Shown here in pieces: positions 1 to 11,655 of a stretch of DNA of 64,000 nt. Below the pieces are notes generated by a model. The model made no database searches and was not told where the DNA came from. It saw only the letters and a list, made by a program, of their open reading frames with translations. The DNA is from Sipunculus nudus (Eukaryota; Annelida; Sipuncula; Golfingiida; Sipunculidae): positions 61,267,676 to 61,331,675 of the forward strand of contig CM049316.1 in NCBI GenBank assembly GCA_026874595.1. Reading direction: 5' to 3'. Both the position numbers and the translations under genes were made by a program. The first letter of the stretch is position 1. Each line of letters begins with the position of its first letter.

Positions 1-172
1 TCACAGTCGACAAAAATGCAAATTTTGGAGTTTATTTGTTTTCCAGAACATATCATATGTAACATTGCAATAGATTTAAAATATAATGTACCAGTAATAT
101 CACAGTCGACAAAAAATGCCAATTTTGGAGATTATTTATTTTCCAGAACATATCATATGTAACATTGCAATA
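1..172. repeat. Direct duplication of a ~72-bp segment
   Basis: The segment starting CACAGTCGACAAAAA and ending AACATTGCAATA occurs at about 1-72 and again at 101-172 with only a few differences. The 28 bases between the copies are AT-rich. No coding signal is visible. It looks like a local tandem duplication at the window edge, possibly the tail of a longer array to the left. Confidence 0.8.
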
Positions 173-238
173 CCTCTGAATGTTATTTCGATGAGAATAT
201 GTAACACAGAGAACTTGTCCCAAAGGTAAAAAACACTT

Positions 239-1960
239 AACGAAAGATAAGACTTGGGTGTTATTTATGAAGTATTTTATATATGGATCTGTGACATCAC
301 TGTAACATACTTGTGCGTGCTGAAAGTTGGTCTCAGCGGATGAGCAAACCGCAGAAACAGAAAATTCCACCTCAGTCTGCAAGTGGCAAATGTGACATAC
401 ATGGCCGGGAGCGCTGGTTTATTTCATTGAGATCCACTTTCCAGGGGTTTACATCGGGTTGCCATGTTAACATTTCAATATATATTTCTTTATGTTATGT
501 CGGTGATAACATAAACATATGTAACACGGCACGTAAGATAAGCGAACCGGTGCCCATGGATAAAAGCTTAAATTTATATGAACCTATTTATAACGAGAGA
601 TAAGACAGAGGCTCAAAATATGAAGTGCAAGGGTCTCATATATATAAAGCTGAATTAATAACCCTAATGATAATAGCAGCTGAAAAAGAGAAGCAATATA
701 CAAGTATATGGCTTTGATCCAGTTATCTTCAAATATACGGTTCCGCAATTTTTAGTGGTTTTGTTTCATGAAATATAATTTTTATTATAAATATGACAAA
801 TCTGCTAAGTGAGCGTCACACAAACTTCTTAATTATACGAACTTCCAATTTATCTCATGAATTTTCAAAGAATGAAAATTTCCATCATGTACACATAACT
901 TCTGTGAAATAAGCAGAGGCCGATAAAGATTTAGAGGGGGAGCGGGTCCCCTCCTTTTTGATAATAAATTCTGGGATATAAAACAATAAGCGCCTTAATA
1001 CAGAAAAGCAGCGCCCGGTGCACCCCCCCCCCCCCCCCCTTTCACTCCTGTATGCGAGAGTTATGTTTTAAGTGCTCTATTGTTACCCCTTACGATCTCC
1101 TCTTTATAGTATATTATAAAATACAAATTATACGTTAATACAACAGGTTAAACTCTAAGCGTATCAGTATCAACATTTTTATTTTATTTCTAAACGTTCT
1201 GTCGAAGCCAAGGAAAAAGTTATATTGTGCCGTGTGTTGAGTACCCCTTTGTTAAGACGCCCCCGAATACAAAGGGGTTCATTTCGACAGTCCCAAATCA
1301 CTTTAATAATCAACATCATTTAAATGTCTGTACACGTAAAATACGGCTATGATTTACGGTCACTTAATAACACATTCTCAACGCGTACGTGCAGCGAAAC
1401 ACGTATGCTTCAAGCATGCATGGTAGGTCAATGGACCAAAATATATTTCTTTTTACAAAATGTTTCCTCAATTGTGTCCGCCAGCAATAGAAAAATTCAT
1501 ATGTATCAAGGCATACTTATATGTATACGTATAATGTTATTGATTCTAGACGTGTTATTTATAAACATAAGATAAACAAAGATTTAACTAAGTTTAATAA
1601 ATTCAGAAAGTATAACCCAAAATAATTAATAGTAGACAGTTTAAGGCTAATCTGAAATCATAGGGGATTGGATGAAATCCATTTCAAGTCTCTCCAGTTA
1701 TCTGAAGGGGGTTTTAAATTACCCAGGAGCGTCAATACAGGAGGGATGGGGTATATACCTACCCCCCCCCCCCCCCTCAAACTTTTAAGCAATGAGGAAT
1801 GGCAAATGTAATTAGCCCCCGGTTTAATGTGATTTCAAGGTACCCCAAGTAATCTGAATGCTAATCCAAGTTACCCCGGTTATCTGAATGCAACTCCAAG
1901 TTACTCCGCTTATCTGAATGCGAATTCAAGTAACCCTGGTAACAAGGATAAATAATGAGG
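239..1960 (+). repeat. Dispersed repeat, copy 1
   Basis: About 1.2 kb of this stretch, from about 690 to 1830, aligns base for base with 2810-4470. Shared landmarks are GGCTTTGAT near 707 and 2831, GCGCCTTAATACAGAAAAG, a long C run, GTGTTGAGTACCCCTTTG, and ATGTCTGTACACGTAAAAT. The 5' part (239-325) matches 2719-2805. The copy ends in about four degenerate units of the 30-bp satellite (1836-1950) that forms the large array near 8.1-8.8 kb. No protein domain is visible. It is probably a non-autonomous element with an internal or terminal minisatellite. Confidence 0.75.
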
Positions 1961-2319
1961 CAGCATATAATTCTAAATTTACTTATGTTTGCTGATTATT
2001 ATAACATTGATAATTTATCATATTTGTCATTTATTCATTAGATAAATCGTTAATCTCCTGCCGAAAATGGACATGCTAAAAAGGGTTTAAATAAACCTAA
2101 AATTTCCCTTCCTAAGCAGAAAGTGAAATAAAGTTATCGGTCCTTTATGTCCACCTGTGTCTATCTGTTAACATAACATATGCAACATAATAACTCAAAA
2201 ACCTATGTACTGGTTTTTTTTTCTATGGCAGTCAAGTCAGAGTATTAGTTTGGCAATCATATATTAAGTGCTTGATCATACCTAAATAGCAGGATCATTT
2301 TCTCCTACCTTTGCTAATA

Positions 2320-2321
<2 letters not shown>

Positions 2322-2389
<68 letters not shown>
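2322..2389. repeat. (AT)n microsatellite
   Basis: An uninterrupted AT run of about 68 bases is preceded by TTGCTAATACTAA. The same 13-base lead-in precedes the second AT run at 2582, so the two tracts are copies of one repeat. Confidence 0.95.
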
Positions 2390-2392
<3 letters not shown>

Positions 2393-2578
2393 AATAATAA
2401 TAGAAATAATCATATTTTGCATTTGCTGAAATTTTACAAAATACAGCTGAGCGCCGTGGCCCATGGGTCCCTTATTTTATTTTATTTTTTTTTTAATTTA
2501 TTCATCTTATACAACTGATGTTTCTAGTTGGAATTGAACAGTATATTTGTATGGAATTATTGTGAGGTGTTGCTAATA

Positions 2579-2581
<3 letters not shown>

Positions 2582-2634
<53 letters not shown>
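2582..2634. repeat. (AT)n microsatellite, duplicated context
   Basis: An AT run of about 53 bases is preceded by TTGCTAATACTAA, as at 2310. Confidence 0.95.
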
Positions 2635-2638
<4 letters not shown>

Positions 2639-2718
2639 CATTAATATATATGCATCAATTGTCTTTGCCAAATATTTCGGCCCCTCCCCTCCCTCAGTTC
2701 TGGCTTCGCCCCTGTTAA

Positions 2719-4470
2719 CGAGAGATATAGAACTCAGGTTTTATAGATAAAGTATTTTATATATTTTTCTGTGACTTCCTACCCAATAGTAACACACTTG
2801 TGCATGTGAAAAAAAACAAGCAATATATATGGCTTTGATCGAGTTATCTTCGCATATACGTTTCCGCAATTTTTAGGGGTTTGGTTTTCATGAATTACAT
2901 TTTTGATTTTTAAAAAATCACAAATCTGCTCTGGATTATATGATCTTGTCATTTATCTCATAAATTTTTAAAGAATAAAGATGTCCATCATGTACACATG
3001 TCAAAATAAGGGGAGGATTTTGAGGGGGCACGGGCCCCTCTTCTTCCATTTTCAATAAAAATTTCTGGAATATTAAATAATATGCGCCTTAATACAGAAA
3101 AGTAAAGCCCTCCGGTGCCCCCCCCCCCCCCTCCGCATTACTCCTGCATTCGAGAGTTATGTCTATACTATAGTCCGTTTCCTCCCCTCATGTCCACCTG
3201 TTTTTGCTATGAAAATTTTTAATAGTTTCATTTCGAATGAAACTATTGAAGTGGAGAGGATTAAAGGATCTTATTTTCAACAAGGTAACTATATATACCT
3301 AACTTACACCTTATTTGAGAAACAGAATTTTCTGAAAATATGATAAATCAGTCTACATTTTACAACATACCAGACCCACTCATGGCGGTCAAGGTCATTG
3401 GTCACATGCAAAACAGCCTCAACTGACAGCTTCTGATTGGATGATCTCATGTAAACACTCTAAAAAATATAACCAGCTCAAACAAAGATAGGTACTTATG
3501 GAGGGACACATCATATCTGCCAGATTATGGTGAAGAGACTAAAATATTGTAAAACATTAACAGAGGATTTATTGTAAAATTCTTAATTGCCATATTAGGT
3601 TGTCACTTCCATATGGTGTTTTCTTGAAAATTATTGAAAAATATAACTTTTTAAGTAAATCATCCACAAAAAAACAGGTGGACAGCAGTTGGTGAAACAG
3701 ACTATAGTACTCCGAGCTCACTTGTTTACCTGACGATCTCATTTTTATAATATATTATTAAGCACAATCTATAGTAATACAACAGATTATATTCTCAGTA
3801 TATAAGTTATCATGTTTTTTTTTTCATTTTTGGGGGGGTTTTGTCCAACCCAAGGGAAAAGTCAGGTTTTTATATTGTACAGTGTGTTGAGTACCCCTTT
3901 GCTGAGACGATTTATCCGCCCCCGAATCATAGGGATTCATATCGAGAGCCCTAAATCACTTGGTAATAAACAACATCATTTAAATGTCTGTACACGTAAA
4001 ATACGGCTTTGATTTATGGTCGCTTTATAACAAATACCAACTCGTACGTGCAGCGAAACACGTATGCTTCAAGCGTGCATGGTAGGTCAATGGACCAAAA
4101 TATATTTCTCTTTACAAAATGTTTCCTTAATTGTGTCCGCAGGCGATAGATAAATTCAAATGTATCACAGGAAAATTATATGTGTATGTATAATGTTTTT
4201 GACTCTATGACACATTTTTTACAAATATAAGATAAGCACAGATTTAACGAAGTTTAATAAATTCAGAAGAAATAACCCAAAATGATTAAAAGTAAGCAGT
4301 TTCCAGGGTATTCTGAAATCATGAGGGATAGGATGAAATCCATTTCAAGTCTCTCCGGTTTTCTGAATGGGATTTCAAGTTACCCAGGAACTTCAATACA
4401 GGGGGGATGGGGTATTTATCCCCCCCCCCCTACTTTTTAGCCATGTAGGATGGCCAATGTAATCAAAACT
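2719..4470 (+). repeat. Dispersed repeat, copy 2 (interrupted)
   Basis: This is the second copy of the repeat at 239-1960, in the same orientation. It carries the same landmarks, including the C run at 3119-3131 and the GGGGTAT plus C-run end at about 4410-4430. It is interrupted by a 540-bp TIR element (3168-3707) that is absent from copy 1. It lacks the 30-bp satellite tail of copy 1. No coding capacity is visible. Confidence 0.75.
3168..3707. mobile_element. 540-bp MITE with TIRs and TA target duplication
   Basis: The left end CTATAGTCCGTTTC is inverted at the right end (GAAACAGACTATAG). The similarity extends inward to TGTCCACCTG on both sides. TA flanks each end (3166-3167 and 3708-3709). 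Comparison with copy 1 of the host repeat, which has no insert here, supports the boundaries. The interior is non-coding. A TA duplication is usual for Tc1/mariner-type elements, but the superfamily is not proven. Confidence 0.8.
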
Positions 4471-4535
4471 CCTGTTTTTCAGAGAATATTATTATATATT
4501 GGTATTAAAAAAATATTAACAATGAGAATTAAACT

Positions 4536-4792
4536 TTGGTTTCATTTTTAGGTTAACTGTGAAATAATTTTTATGTTAATCTCGTATACTTTAATACTGT
4601 TAATCCTTATACTTTATTGTAATTTATTTGAAATGTGGCACACAGACAATAATTTATATATATATATATATATATATTGGTTTCATTTTTAGGTTAACTG
4701 TGAAATAATTTTTATGTTAATCTCGTATACTTTAATACTGTTAATCCTTATACTTTATTGTAATTTATTTGAAATGTGGCACACAGACAATA

Positions 4793-4840
<48 letters not shown>
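4536..4840. repeat. 141-bp tandem duplication ending in (AT)n
   Basis: The segment from TTGGTTTCATTTTTAGG through CACAGACAATAATTTATAT occurs at 4536-4676 and again from 4677. Both copies end in an AT microsatellite (about 21 bases in the first, about 44 in the second). The copies are nearly identical, so the duplication is recent. Confidence 0.9.
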
Positions 4841-4847
<7 letters not shown>

Positions 4848-4879
4848 AATGTCCCAACCAGGGTTGGGGTCAAATACGT

Positions 4880-6500
4880 ATTTATATTTGTATTTAAATA
4901 CAGTCAAAATATGTATTTGTATTTGTAATGTGCAAAATGATAATATTTGTATTTGTATTTGATCTCAATATTTGATGTATTCATCAACTACTGTACAAAT
5001 ACATATGTACAATTAAATATTCAAATCTGCCATAATTTTGAAAATTTAACTACTACCTAATTTTTGAGCAACCCAAAAGGCCGCTGCCGCCGCCGCCGCA
5101 TAGGTTTTCGGAGAAATCCACCGTAACCACTGGGCGGAATGTTTTTAAATTCTGGATTATGATCGGGTCAAATGTGAACTGCTGCGCCCTCATTTTTGGT
5201 TGACCTCTGACCTTTCCTATCTGCCAAGCGTCCATTTGTGCCTCTGTTTCCACACATAAATCCACATATCTCGGGAACCATTTGACCGATCAGGTTACAA
5301 ATTTTGCACAAATGTAGCCCTTGGATAGCTTTATAACATACACTAAAAATGGTGGCACCACCTGCAACCATTTTTGCACAGCGTCCATCTGTTCATCTGC
5401 CTTAGGATAAAATCACTCATATATCGGCAGTGGTTTGTCTTATCCACCTGAAATTTTGCATGTGAATACATCCTGGACAGTTTTCTTGATTTTATGACAG
5501 ATGGCGCCACCTACATTGACGTTTACGCTGCAGACATCCAAGCTTTATCTCGGGAACCGTTTGACCGATTGGGCAAAAATTTTGCATGTGTAAAGATCTC
5601 ACATAGCACTTTATCATACGCAAATATTTGTATATAAATACAGTCAAATGTGTATTTGTATTTGTATTTGCGATTTGCAAAATGATAATATTTGTATTTG
5701 TATTTGATCTCAATATTTGATGTATTTCATCAAATACTGTACAAATACATATGTATAAATAAATATTCAAACCTGTCATAATTTTGAAAATTTAACCACT
5801 ACCTTACTTTTGAGCAACCCAAAAGGCAGCATCAGGTCAAGTATTTCACTTTTTCCTGATGTTTGCAATCACAAATGTGCCTGGATAATTGTACCCGCCA
5901 AAACAGAGTTTTGCGGATACTATGTTTTCAGTCGGACGCCGCCGCCGCCGTCGCCGCCGCCGCATAGGTTTCCGGAGAACTCCTCCGTAACCACTGGGCG
6001 GAATGTTTTTAAATTCTGGATTATGATCGGGTCAAATGTGAACTGCTGCGCCCTCATTTTAGGTTGACCTCTGACCTTTCCTCTCTGCCCAGCGTCCATT
6101 TGTACGTCTGTTTCCACACATAAATCCACATATCTCGGGAACCGTTTGACCGATCAGGTTACAAATTTTACACAAATGTAGCCCTTGGATAGCTTTATAA
6201 CATACACTAAAATAATGGCGCAACCTGCAACCATTTTTGCACAGCGTCCATCTGTTCATCTGCCTTAGGATAGAATTACTCATATCTTGGCAGTGGTTTG
6301 ACATAAACGCCTAAAATTGTGCATGTTTATACATATTGGATATCTTTCTGGATTTTGTGGCAGGTGGCGCCACTTACATTTATGTTTACGCTGCAGACAT
6401 CAAGGCTTATATCTCTGGACTTGTTTGCTGTATCCTCCTGTAATTTTGCATGTGTATAGATCGGACATAGCTCTTTATCATATACAAAACTGGAGGCGCC
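4880..6500. repeat. Tandem duplication of ~0.75-0.9 kb inside the hAT-like element
   Basis: The block starting with ATTTGTATTTG runs, then GAGCAACCCAAAAGG, a GCC run, CCACTGGGCGGAATG and TTGACCTCTGACCTTTCC occurs at about 4880-5620 and again at about 5630-6500. The second copy has about 115 extra bases (5835-5945) before the GCC run. That insert contains ATACTATGTTTTCA, which also marks the 3' ends of the elements at 40.7 and 58.1 kb in inverse orientation. Confidence 0.75.
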
Positions 6501-6960
6501 ATCTGCAACCATTTTTGCACAGCGTCCATCTGTTTTTATGCCGTAGGCTAATCTCACTCATATCTCAGTAGTGGTTTCACTGATCTGCCTAATATTTTGC
6601 ATGTTTATACATATTGGAAAGCTTTCTCGATTTTGTGGCAGGTGGCGCCACCTACATTTATGTTTACACTGCAGACATCTAGGCTTATATCTCAGGACTG
6701 GTTTGACATATCCCACTGATCTCACATAGTCCTTAATCATACAGAAGATTGGTGGCGCCATCTGCCACCATTTTTGCACAGCGACTTTCTGTTTGTCTGC
6801 TGTCGAATAAAATTACTCATATACAAGTAGTGGTTTAACTTATCTGCCTAAAATTTTGCATATGTATACAAACTGGACAGCTTTCTGGATTTTGTGATAG
6901 GTGGCGCAACCTACATACACATTTCGGCTGCAGACATCCATGCATATATGCAACACACCT
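6230..6960. repeat. ~260-280-bp tandem units with GGTGGCGCCACC
   Basis: ACCATTTTTGCACAGCG recurs at 6230, 6508 and 6767 (also once at 5367). Each unit contains TTTTGCATGT, a GGCGCCA palindrome core and CTGCAGACATC. The copy at 6641-6652 has the exact palindrome GGTGGCGCCACC. The units are diverged and non-coding. Confidence 0.8.
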
Positions 6961-7066
6961 CACTCTATTTCCCCTTGCCACTCAATCCATGCCTCATTTC
7001 ACCCCTCCCACTCTGGTTTCGGCGGATACACGTGGTCGCTTGTTGTCTACCCGTATTCTAGTTAAC

Positions 7067-7611
7067 TAGTGGTGGGAGTCGGTTCCTTTTTCATAATCAA
7101 TCATCGGTTTGGGCAAACCGACCGATGATTGATTATTAATCGGTTCAGACAAATATAAAGAAATGTGTAATTATCTGTGAAACTGTACTTTATTTAACGC
7201 AGCCCGCATACATTCTGAGTAATTCTACCTTAAGAATATGAGTTCTTGCCTTTTTTATTTTCCTATTAATACCAAGCTATGCTGTTCCAAGTTTCATTTT
7301 AATTAATTATATTAATCAAGAATTAAACCAGAATTTATTAAGTTCTCCGTTCTCGCAATTCTCGCGTTCTCGTTCTGTGTCATGCTTAGTAACATACGGA
7401 AATTTATACTTGGGAACACAAGACTCATTATATAAAGTGCGAAATAATGTAAAAAAAATGAATCATTCTTGCCTCTAACATAAAGGCATTCTGGAAAAAA
7501 AACCAAGTCATGATTATGATGTAATCGATAAGTGCCTTTGGTAATCGAGCGCTTGAAGATGGCAGCAAACCGACTGACTTTCGATAAAACTCGATGATCG
7601 GCCCATCACTA
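7067..7611. mobile_element. 545-bp hAT MITE with perfect 8-bp TSD
   Basis: The ends are TAGTGGTGGG and its inverse CCCATCACTA (one mismatch). They are flanked by identical TAGTTAAC at 7059-7066 and 7612-7619. YAGNG-type ends plus an 8-bp duplication are the hAT signature. A 16-bp perfect inverted repeat (7093-7108 with 7121-7136) lies just inside the left end. It is nested in the larger hAT-like element and so is younger. No transposase is present. Confidence 0.92.
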
Positions 7612-8129
7612 TAGTTAACTGCTTATAGTCACTATGCTCATGGTTCATAACTGCTCATGGCCTCTGCCTCACCAGATTGTTCAGGGAATGGGTTAGAACT
7701 GGGAAAGTGTTCCGTCCGGAGCGCTGCTGTCTTTCAGACAGTAGGTTTGAGGAATTTATGTTCCTGTGTTGCAACAGGAATTTTTTTTAAACTTTGTAAA
7801 ATATAGAAGGACTCTGATCTGTAAAAATACACAAGTAGTATCGGTACGAGTAGACATTATGAATATTCATGGTGCTCGAAATTAATAAATATTCTGTATA
7901 ACCTACATTTGCGTATTTGTATTTGTATTTGTATTTGATGTTCTGTATTTGTATTTGTTTTTAACTTCACCTACCTGTATTTGTATTTGTATTTGGAGGA
8001 GAACAGCTCTTGTATTTATATATGTATTTGTATTTGGGATACTGTATTTGACCCCAACCCTGGTCCTAACTACGATAACCTTCCGACTTGAGTCAACACC
8101 CCCCCCCCCTCCACCCCCACCCCTGAAGA

Positions 8130-8790
8130 TAAACTGAAGTAACTCCTTGAAATCTGAATGTGAATACAAGGTACCCAAAGTAATCTGAAAGCGAATTCAA
8201 GTTACTTTGATTATCTGAGTGCGAATTCAAGTAAACCCAGTCATCTGAAAGCGAATTCAATTTACCCCAGTAATCTGAATGCGAATTCAAGTTACCCCGT
8301 TTATCTGAATGCTTATTCAAGTTACCCAGGTTATCTGAATCCGAATTCAAGTTACCCCGGTAATCTGAATGCGAATTCAAGTTACCCCGGTAGTCTGAAT
8401 GTGAAATCAAGTTACCCCGGAAATCTGAATGCGAATTCAAGTTACCCCAGTTATCTGAATATGAATTCAAGTTTCCCCGGTTATCTGAATGCGAATTCAA
8501 GTAATCCCCGGTTATCCGAATTCGAATTCAAGTTACCCCGGTTATCTGAATGCTAATTCACGTTACCCCCGGTTATGTGAATGCGAATTCAAGTTACCCC
8601 GGTTATCTGAATGCGAATTCAATTTAATCCGGTTAGGTGAATGCGAAATGAAGTTACCCCGGTAATCTGAATGCGTATTCAAGTTACCCCGGTAGTCTGA
8701 ATGTGAAATTAAGTTATCCCGGTAATCTGAATGCGAATTCAAGTTACCCAGGTTATCTGAGTGCAAATTCAAGCTATCCCTGAAGCGGGG
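8130..8790. repeat. 30-bp satellite, about 22 units
   Basis: Units of 30 bases with core GTTACCCCGGTTATCTGAAT followed by GCGAATTCAA repeat head to tail. Units vary mainly at the GGTTAT/GGTAAT/GGTAGT position. Most contain GAATTC. Because 30 is a multiple of three, all frames repeat every ten codons and the minus strand is open for long stretches; this is not evidence of coding. Degenerate units also end the dispersed repeat at 1836-1950. A C run (8098-8110) precedes both occurrences. Confidence 0.95.
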
Positions 8791-8799
8791 GCTCATCTG

Positions 8800-9850
8800 A
8801 AATCGCTACACTGGTTCATTTTTTTCTTGATCTGCGTGACACCGGATCCTAGGATGACTGAAACATTAATATCCTGTTTATATGTCATTTTATTCTGGAA
8901 AAACATTTAAAATGCTTGTTCACCAGTGTATATGAGATCAAATTTTATGAGCTTTCAGTGCAAGCACACAGAACATCATTAAGGTAATAGCTACAGAAAA
9001 CAAGTGATTATAAAAATTTATCCTCATAACTGTATCAGTCAGAATAACAAACTATACTTCCTCTGAACACGGACCTATACACGACACATTAATTTTTTTA
9101 TGTAACAATAAATATGAAACAAGTTTCATCAGACGCCTTCGGAGGGTTCCTAAAAGAACCCCGTCATTAGGGTTCTAGCTGGAACCAAGTATGTCCATTC
9201 TGAAGAACCCTTTTGGGTTCGAGCTGGAACCATTTTTACTTATTCTGTATGAAATGAAATCAAGGAAAAAATTATCCATAAAAGATAAAGTATGGTATAT
9301 GTAATTAAAAAAGTTACAAATGGTAAAAAGGTTAGTTTCAAGATTCGATTTTAAAATAGCAACACTGTTCCCTGACTTCATATAACAAGCTTAGGATTCT
9401 GACTAAGGAATTTGTCCGCTGAGAAAATGGAGGGGGGGGGGACATTCAAAGGAGTAACGACAGTAGCCCCCTCCCCCTTCCTCCCAAATACCAACACCCT
9501 ACACCCTATCAAATTCTCTGGACAACCTCCCCCCCCCCCCCCCCCACCTCGGAACAGACCAAACTTGGTTTACTATTTATGTCAGTTCAATGAGGCAGTT
9601 GACACATGCAATGTCCTAATTTTTCTCAATATGAAATGCATTATCTAAATATTATAGAGGAAAATATAACAGCATGATAAACTGATCGACAGAATTATCT
9701 CAAAACCCCCAAAATGAAGGGTGGGGGAGGCAAGAGATACTTTTTTTAACATTTTTTATGTAGGTAACCGCCTCCATTTTTTTATGCTTACTTATCTAAT
9801 TCTTAACCTAACTATGAACATCTGCAGAGTTTCTGTTTGGGACTTCTTGA
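8800..9850. other. Stretch without gene; small palindromes and G/C runs
   Basis: No exon signal is seen. Two short palindromes lie at 9144-9161 (GGGTTCC/AGAACCC arms) and 9205-9220 (GAACCCTTTTGGGTTC). GGTTCTAGCTGGAACCA and GGTTCGAGCTGGAACCA form a direct repeat in the same place. A G run (9424-9433) and a C run (about 9530-9546) lie 100 bases apart. Confidence 0.6.
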
Positions 9851-9879
9851 CAGGGCGGTAGCACTCGCTTCCTAAGATT

Positions 9880-10127
9880 TTTATTGTTGTGTCTACCGCA
9901 CCTGCGGGACCTTGGTATGTAATCATCCCCATTGCTGGGTCATAACATCGAGGAACCCCCCAAAGGCGCACTCGTATGTGGATGATACACGGCTGTGGGG
10001 CACAGCCTTCCCATTAAGCCTGCAGAGTGGGGCCGACCGTGAAAAACCTCACCGTATCGGCTGAGATTCGAACCCACGATCGCCCGGCTTGGAGTCCTGC
10101 GCTCTACCCCTGAGCCACCGTAGCCGA
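9880..10127 (-). mobile_element. tRNA-derived SINE, copy 1
   Basis: Read on the minus strand, the element begins near 10126 with a tRNA-like head. It has an A-box-like GGTGGCTCAGGGGTAGAGC and a B-box GGGTTCGAATC. The body runs to about 9880 (CTGCGGGACC on the plus strand). A diverged copy in the same orientation lies at 55425-55667 and shares the head and body, which confirms a dispersed family. The anticodon arm does not fold well, so it is not a functional tRNA. The SINE family name is not recognised. Confidence 0.8.
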
Positions 10128-10129
10128 TA

Positions 10130-11240
10130 AGAGATATTTTGTCCCAAAGCCCGAAAAACCTAACATGTGCATGTCCCCTGTCCCTGCATCTTCCGAAACA
10201 TGGCCCGTAGACCATGGCAAAGGTAGGATGAGATTCAATACAAAATGTCTTTTAGAAAGGCCAGCGACAATGACATCATAAAGTGATTAAGTTGTAAACT
10301 CAGTCGTAAACAGAGATTATATTAAATGTGGATGAAACCAGATCAAGCGCAAAACACATGTCAAATCCGAGTCCTTAAAATTACAAAGAACAAGTAACCA
10401 TATGGATAGCCTGGATTAAAATGATTAATGGGTAAAACAGACAATTTCTTAAATTGTTGTAGCTTTCCCGATTTAATTGTCTTTTTTTCATTCTCTTCTG
10501 ATAAACAGTCGTCGGATCAGAAATAAGCTTATGGTATTATTTACATGTAAAACATCTCCTCGTAGGTAGGGAGGCTGTAAGAGGTTGATAAATTTACTTC
10601 TTTTTCAATGTGTGGGTCAACATCTTTTTTTTATTTTTGGTTGAGCTTTTACTATGTCCCTGGGAGTGCAAAACCATCAAATACATTTTTCTTCTCCTTC
10701 TTGTTTTTCTTTCTTCTGTCCTTCCTTTGCACTTGATCTCTGATATCGCTGATTGAAAAAAAGACCTTTGGGTACAATATATAAGAGCTGATGACCGATT
10801 TTTTCCTGACATAAATCACTTTTAACCTTAGTACACTCCTTAGGCGTTTCCCCATTATCGCTCAGTTTCGGGCGTTGGGGGGATCCTTCGATTGATCTTT
10901 CGGCGATTACACAATTCTATTTTCAACTGTTTTGTCTACAAACACAAGTACGTAGTCGCAACAGAGGTTCATGCACACCAGTGTCAGTTTTCCCATCATC
11001 CTCGATTCAAAACGTATCATGTGACCGGAAATAGGGATGATAGGGTCACTTCCGGGAAAACTTCGGCCAACTGATAAATAAGTAAACGAATAAGCCTGAC
11101 TCCAGCTCTAGAGCATTGTGATTAAAAGAGTAAGAGAATTTTTTGACGCTGTAGATTACCAAATATAAGTTTGATGGCGTGAATATTTGTCTAATTAAGA
11201 CATTTAATTGCTATAAGACAATCTGCCGATTTATGGGTGG
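10130..11240. other. Unassigned non-coding stretch
   Basis: No domain, splice-consistent exon or terminal repeat is recognised. Short open frames around 10594-10855 are A/K-rich and low in complexity. Confidence 0.5.
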
Positions 11241-11342
11241 TGATATGATGTGTTTATGCAATGGCGTATCCAGGATTTGAAAATAGAGGAGGCGCAGCCC
11301 TAAAGTCGGGTATAGGGGGCTGTTCTGCGTCTTTTAGACATG

Positions 11343-11343
<1 letters not shown>

Positions 11344-11389
<46 letters not shown>
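11344..11389. repeat. (AT)n microsatellite
   Basis: A pure AT run of about 46 bases. It gives poly-YI open frames on both strands that are artefacts. Confidence 0.95.
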
Positions 11390-11391
<2 letters not shown>

Positions 11392-11604
11392 TAAATCTTT
11401 TTTTTTTATTATATTTATATTCCACAAATCCCAATTAACAGGAAGCAAGCATATTTAAACTTGTTTGAACACACTGCGTGGCTGTTAAATTGTCTCCTAC
11501 TAAACATATCAAATATTGTTAGTTCGTTCATAGTTATTATGATCATTATATGTAATTTTGTAAGGTATATAGTTCAAGTTGTTTATTATGTTAACCGTGG
11601 AAAC

Positions 11605-11608
<4 letters not shown>

Positions 11609-11650
<42 letters not shown>
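11609..11650. repeat. (AT)n microsatellite
   Basis: A pure AT run of about 42 bases, about 220 bases after the previous one. Confidence 0.95.

Positions 11651-11655
<5 letters not shown>

Larger units (their letters stand above)
4859..8062. mobile_element. 3.2-kb hAT-like non-autonomous element
   Basis: The left end CAGGGTTGGGGTCAAATAC is inverted at the right end (GTATTTGACCCCAACCCTG). The flanking 8-mers are GTCCCAAC (4851-4858) and GTCCTAAC (8063-8070), a 7/8 match. CAG-type ends with an 8-bp duplication fit the hAT superfamily. Subterminal GTATTTGTATTTG arrays follow both ends. The interior holds a large tandem duplication and ~270-bp units but no transposase. A younger hAT MITE is nested at 7067-7611. 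Confidence 0.8.

Noticed and set aside
2282-2464. Open frame with poly-YI
   Set aside because: Translation of an AT microsatellite. The same applies to frames at 11254-11706.
8130-8790. CRISPR-like array (30-base repeats)
   Set aside because: The repeats are directly adjacent with no unique spacers, and the host is eukaryotic.
8093-8796. Long minus-strand open frames with ten-residue repeats (NSHSDYRGNL type)
   Set aside because: They are translations of the 30-bp satellite. A unit divisible by three keeps any frame open; there is no start context, splice support or codon signature.
10059-10127. Functional tRNA gene on the minus strand
   Set aside because: A and B boxes are present, but the anticodon arm does not pair and a SINE body follows; a second dispersed copy confirms a SINE.
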